From: CAYSYM01 sp964435115
GTDB lineage: Bacteria > Chloroflexota > UBA6077 > CF-72
DNA: 64,000 bases
Direction of reading: 5' to 3'
Assembly (NCBI GenBank): GCA_964435115.1
Contig: CAYSYM010000003.1
Location: 62,001 to 126,000 of the forward strand
In this document: piece after piece, positions 62,269 to 64,000 of the stretch
How the letters are laid out: each line of letters opens with the position of its first letter
Numbering within the stretch: the stretch's first letter is position 1
Position numbers and translations under genes: made by a program
The notes under the pieces: model-generated
Databases searched by the model: none
Seen by the model: only the letters and a program-made list of their open reading frames with translations
What the model was told of the DNA's origin: nothing

Positions 62269-64000
62269 GCGAACAGCTCCGTCTGTGCGGGGCGGTCGGT
62301 GCCCGCCCCAGCGGCCAGCCTGGCGATCTCCGGCCAGGCGACGACCAGACTGTTGTAGGCCAGCGCTTCCTGTGCCCAGCGTTTCCGCTCACAGATGACG
62401 TAGAGCCGGTAGGCGAGGTCCCGCGCCACCTCGCCCAGTCCGCCGACCTTCCCCAGCAGCTCGGCCGCCCCCTGCTCACCGTCCTTCTCCAGCCGGCGGA
62501 TGAGGTGCTGTGTCACCTCCCACACCGTCAGGCGCGGGTCCTTGGTGGGGTCCCAGCCGGCCGGCAGCCCCTCACGACCCAGCAGGCGCACCTTGCCGCC
62601 CCGCGCCCGTAGGATGCCGGCATCTTCCAGCACCCGCACAGCGGTGTCCTTGGCCTTCGAGAGCGTCTCGGCCACCCCGTAGGGGCCTTCGGCCACGCCG
62701 TAGTGCTCGAACCAAGCGATGGCCCAGCGGGTGTGGTTGTCGTACTCGCTCTCCTGCTCGGCCAGCACCTGATCGAGCGCCTGGTTTATGAGCCCCAGCG
62801 CGATGCGTACTGAGACGTGCTCGCCGCTAGCGTCCACAACCTTGGAGTAACGAGAGAACACCGCCATGCCCGGGCCGATCGCTGCCTGGGCTAGGTCAAC
62901 CGGTGCGATGTTGCCGTGCTGGAGTTTTCTCAGAGCATCAGGCAGCTCTCTCCTGAGCGCGTCCGTGAACTCGCGTCGTGTGGCGAGCCCGGTGGTCGAT
63001 GGCCGCGGGCGGCAGACGAGGACGATGGAGGAGGCGAGCGCGTTAGTGCCGATACCCACGCTCCGTGCTCCGCGCTCGGTCCGCACCGGCCATGTGCCGG
63101 TAATCGCAAACCCTGCCTTGAGCAGGCCTTCCAGCATCGTCTCCCACCCTGTGGAGACAATCACTGTTGAACTGTTGCTGTCCGCACCGTCCTGGTCATC
63201 TGCCTCAGCCTGCCTGAAGGCGTAGAACACGGTCAGCGGGTAATCGGGGTGGCCAGCGGCGCGCATCTGCGCGAACGCTTTGCCCAGTCCCTCCTCGAAG
63301 AAACGCTTCGCTGCCTCTTTGCTACCTCCGAAGCGGTATGGCGTCGCAATGAGCTCCTGTGCCTTGGGTGTGAGGAGCGTGCTGAACAGGTCTGGATAGA
63401 GTCTTCCCAGCGAGCGCCGGAGCCAGACGTAGAAGAAGTCCGCCAGATCTGCATACCCGATATTGTCGTAGTACGGTGGGTCGGTGCAGACGAGTGGGTT
63501 CGAGACACTGTCGACAGCAACTGTCGCGTCAAGCTGCTTGGCCGTCGCCCTAGCTTGTTTGGCTCTTGGTGCTTCGGCGATGGTCTTCGCCACCCATTCC
63601 GTTGCGGCTGTCCAATTCGCAGTCGATTCGCTGAACGCATTGCATTCAGCAAAATCCCAAGTCATAGGAACTGCTTGTCGAGCAAAGCCATTCCGGATGA
63701 ACTCGCCACTCTGTGCCCAAGTCGCAAGTGTGTTCCAGTAATCCACACACTTATCAAGTGCGAATGCCAGATAGGTTGCCACGGCGTCGGCATACGCAGT
63801 CGGACCCACGCCGCCGTTGACCAACGGTGCGCAGTCATCGGGTAGGCCCGCGGATCTGGCGTCGCGTTGCACCTGCTCTCGGACCTCATCCAGGAGGCTG
63901 CTGAAGGTAGTAAGTGCCGCGAGTTGTCGGGACGTAAAGAGATCGCGATGCTTGGTCATGCCATAGAGCTGCACCCTGAAGCCGAGCGCCTGCTCGGGTA
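62265..64000 (-). CDS. DUF1156-family DNA methylase, C-terminal part (runs off the right edge)
   Basis: The frame is open to the window end, so only the last 577 or so residues are seen. The catalytic methylase motif IV is CTDPPYYDNIGYADLADFF with VWLRRSLG behind it, as in DUF1156 proteins; the preceding VQLYGMTKHRDLFTSRQLAA region and the WDFAECNAF segment are also typical. The DPPY form suggests N6-adenine or N4-cytosine methylation. Family members are ~900-1,000 residues, so some 350-400 N-terminal residues lie outside. It ends on the MntA start (ATGA) and begins the visible operon. Third-position G+C drops beyond about 62900 compared with the rest of the window. Confidence 0.9.
   Translation of the reverse strand, partial: PEQALGFRVQLYGMTKHRDLFTSRQLAALTTFSSLLDEVREQVQRDARSAGLPDDCAPLVNGGVGPTAYADAVATYLAFALDKCVDYWNTLATWAQSGEFIRNGFARQAVPMTWDFAECNAFSESTANWTAATEWVAKTIAEAPRAKQARATAKQLDATVAVDSVSNPLVCTDPPYYDNIGYADLADFFYVWLRRSLGRLYPDLFSTLLTPKAQELIATPYRFGGSKEAAKRFFEEGLGKAFAQMRAAGHPDYPLTVFYAFRQAEADDQDGADSNSSTVIVSTGWETMLEGLLKAGFAITGTWPVRTERGARSVGIGTNALASSIVLVCRPRPSTTGLATRREFTDALRRELPDALRKLQHGNIAPVDLAQAAIGPGMAVFSRYSKVVDASGEHVSVRIALGLINQALDQVLAEQESEYDNHTRWAIAWFEHYGVAEGPYGVAETLSKAKDTAVRVLEDAGILRARGGKVRLLGREGLPAGWDPTKDPRLTVWEVTQHLIRRLEKDGEQGAAELLGKVGGLGEVARDLAYRLYVICERKRWAQEALAYNSLVVAWPEIARLAAGAGTDRPAQTELFA

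Overview
This is a GC-rich (roughly two-thirds G+C by eye) chromosomal window from a heterotrophic bacterium. Several traits suggest Chloroflexota or a near relative: Ala/Pro/Thr-rich lipoprotein substrate-binding proteins with Tat-like leaders, a menaquinone-type ETF oxidoreductase, an actinobacterial-type xylose isomerase, and sugar ABC importers without their own ATPase. No rRNA, tRNA or CRISPR array was seen, so the assignment rests on gene content only.

Layout. 1-2163: the end of an SDR gene, then a cyclase-family hydrolase and a dihydroorotase/hydantoinase-like amidohydrolase. 2188-7137 (minus): acyl-CoA dehydrogenase, etfB, etfA and a membrane Fe-S oxidoreductase, a complete path from acyl-CoA to quinone. 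7306-7828: a DUF2283/DUF4258 pair. 7935-26755 is a pentose and plant-polysaccharide locus. A minus operon (GH127, sugar ABC importer, GH31, xylB, xylA) runs away from a divergent LacI regulator followed by araB-araD-araA and an alcohol dehydrogenase. Both branches converge on xylulose 5-phosphate. A GH2 gene at the end of the locus is truncated next to an IS630 remnant.

26888-38071 holds small-molecule catabolism: an alpha/beta hydrolase with a CMD-family protein, facing a 2-hydroxyacid dehydrogenase, a GntR regulator and a NitT/TauT-type binding protein. That transporter operon is interrupted by a 4.9-kb accessory segment between two perfect 228-bp inverted repeats (31699-31926 and 36825-37052). 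The segment carries an MFS fragment, a response regulator, a histidine kinase, a coiled-coil protein and an ArsR-like gene with an internal amber codon. Beyond it the transporter ATPase gene is split by a 132-bp element with IS66-like ends and an 8-bp target duplication, and no permease gene is present.

38090-43676: cupin, ACMSD-type amidohydrolase, M24-fold enzyme, PEP-synthase-like enzyme and an HMGL-like synthase, all on the plus strand. 43737-51121: a GntR-led dipeptide importer with an M20 peptidase, divergent from a gamma-glutamyltransferase; together they fit scavenging of gamma-glutamyl peptides. 51196-55359: a Uma2 nuclease-fold gene and an acetoin/2-oxoacid dehydrogenase cluster (E1 alpha, E1 beta, a stand-alone lipoyl protein, AcoX).

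55434-64000 is a defence and toxin-antitoxin zone: a decayed PIN gene, two VapBC-type pairs in one overlapping chain, a frameshifted AbiEi-like gene, and an operon that runs off the right edge (DUF1156 DNA methylase, MntA, HepT, a HEPN-DUF499 ATPase and a small RX4H protein). The last operon is the best candidate for an undescribed system in the window.
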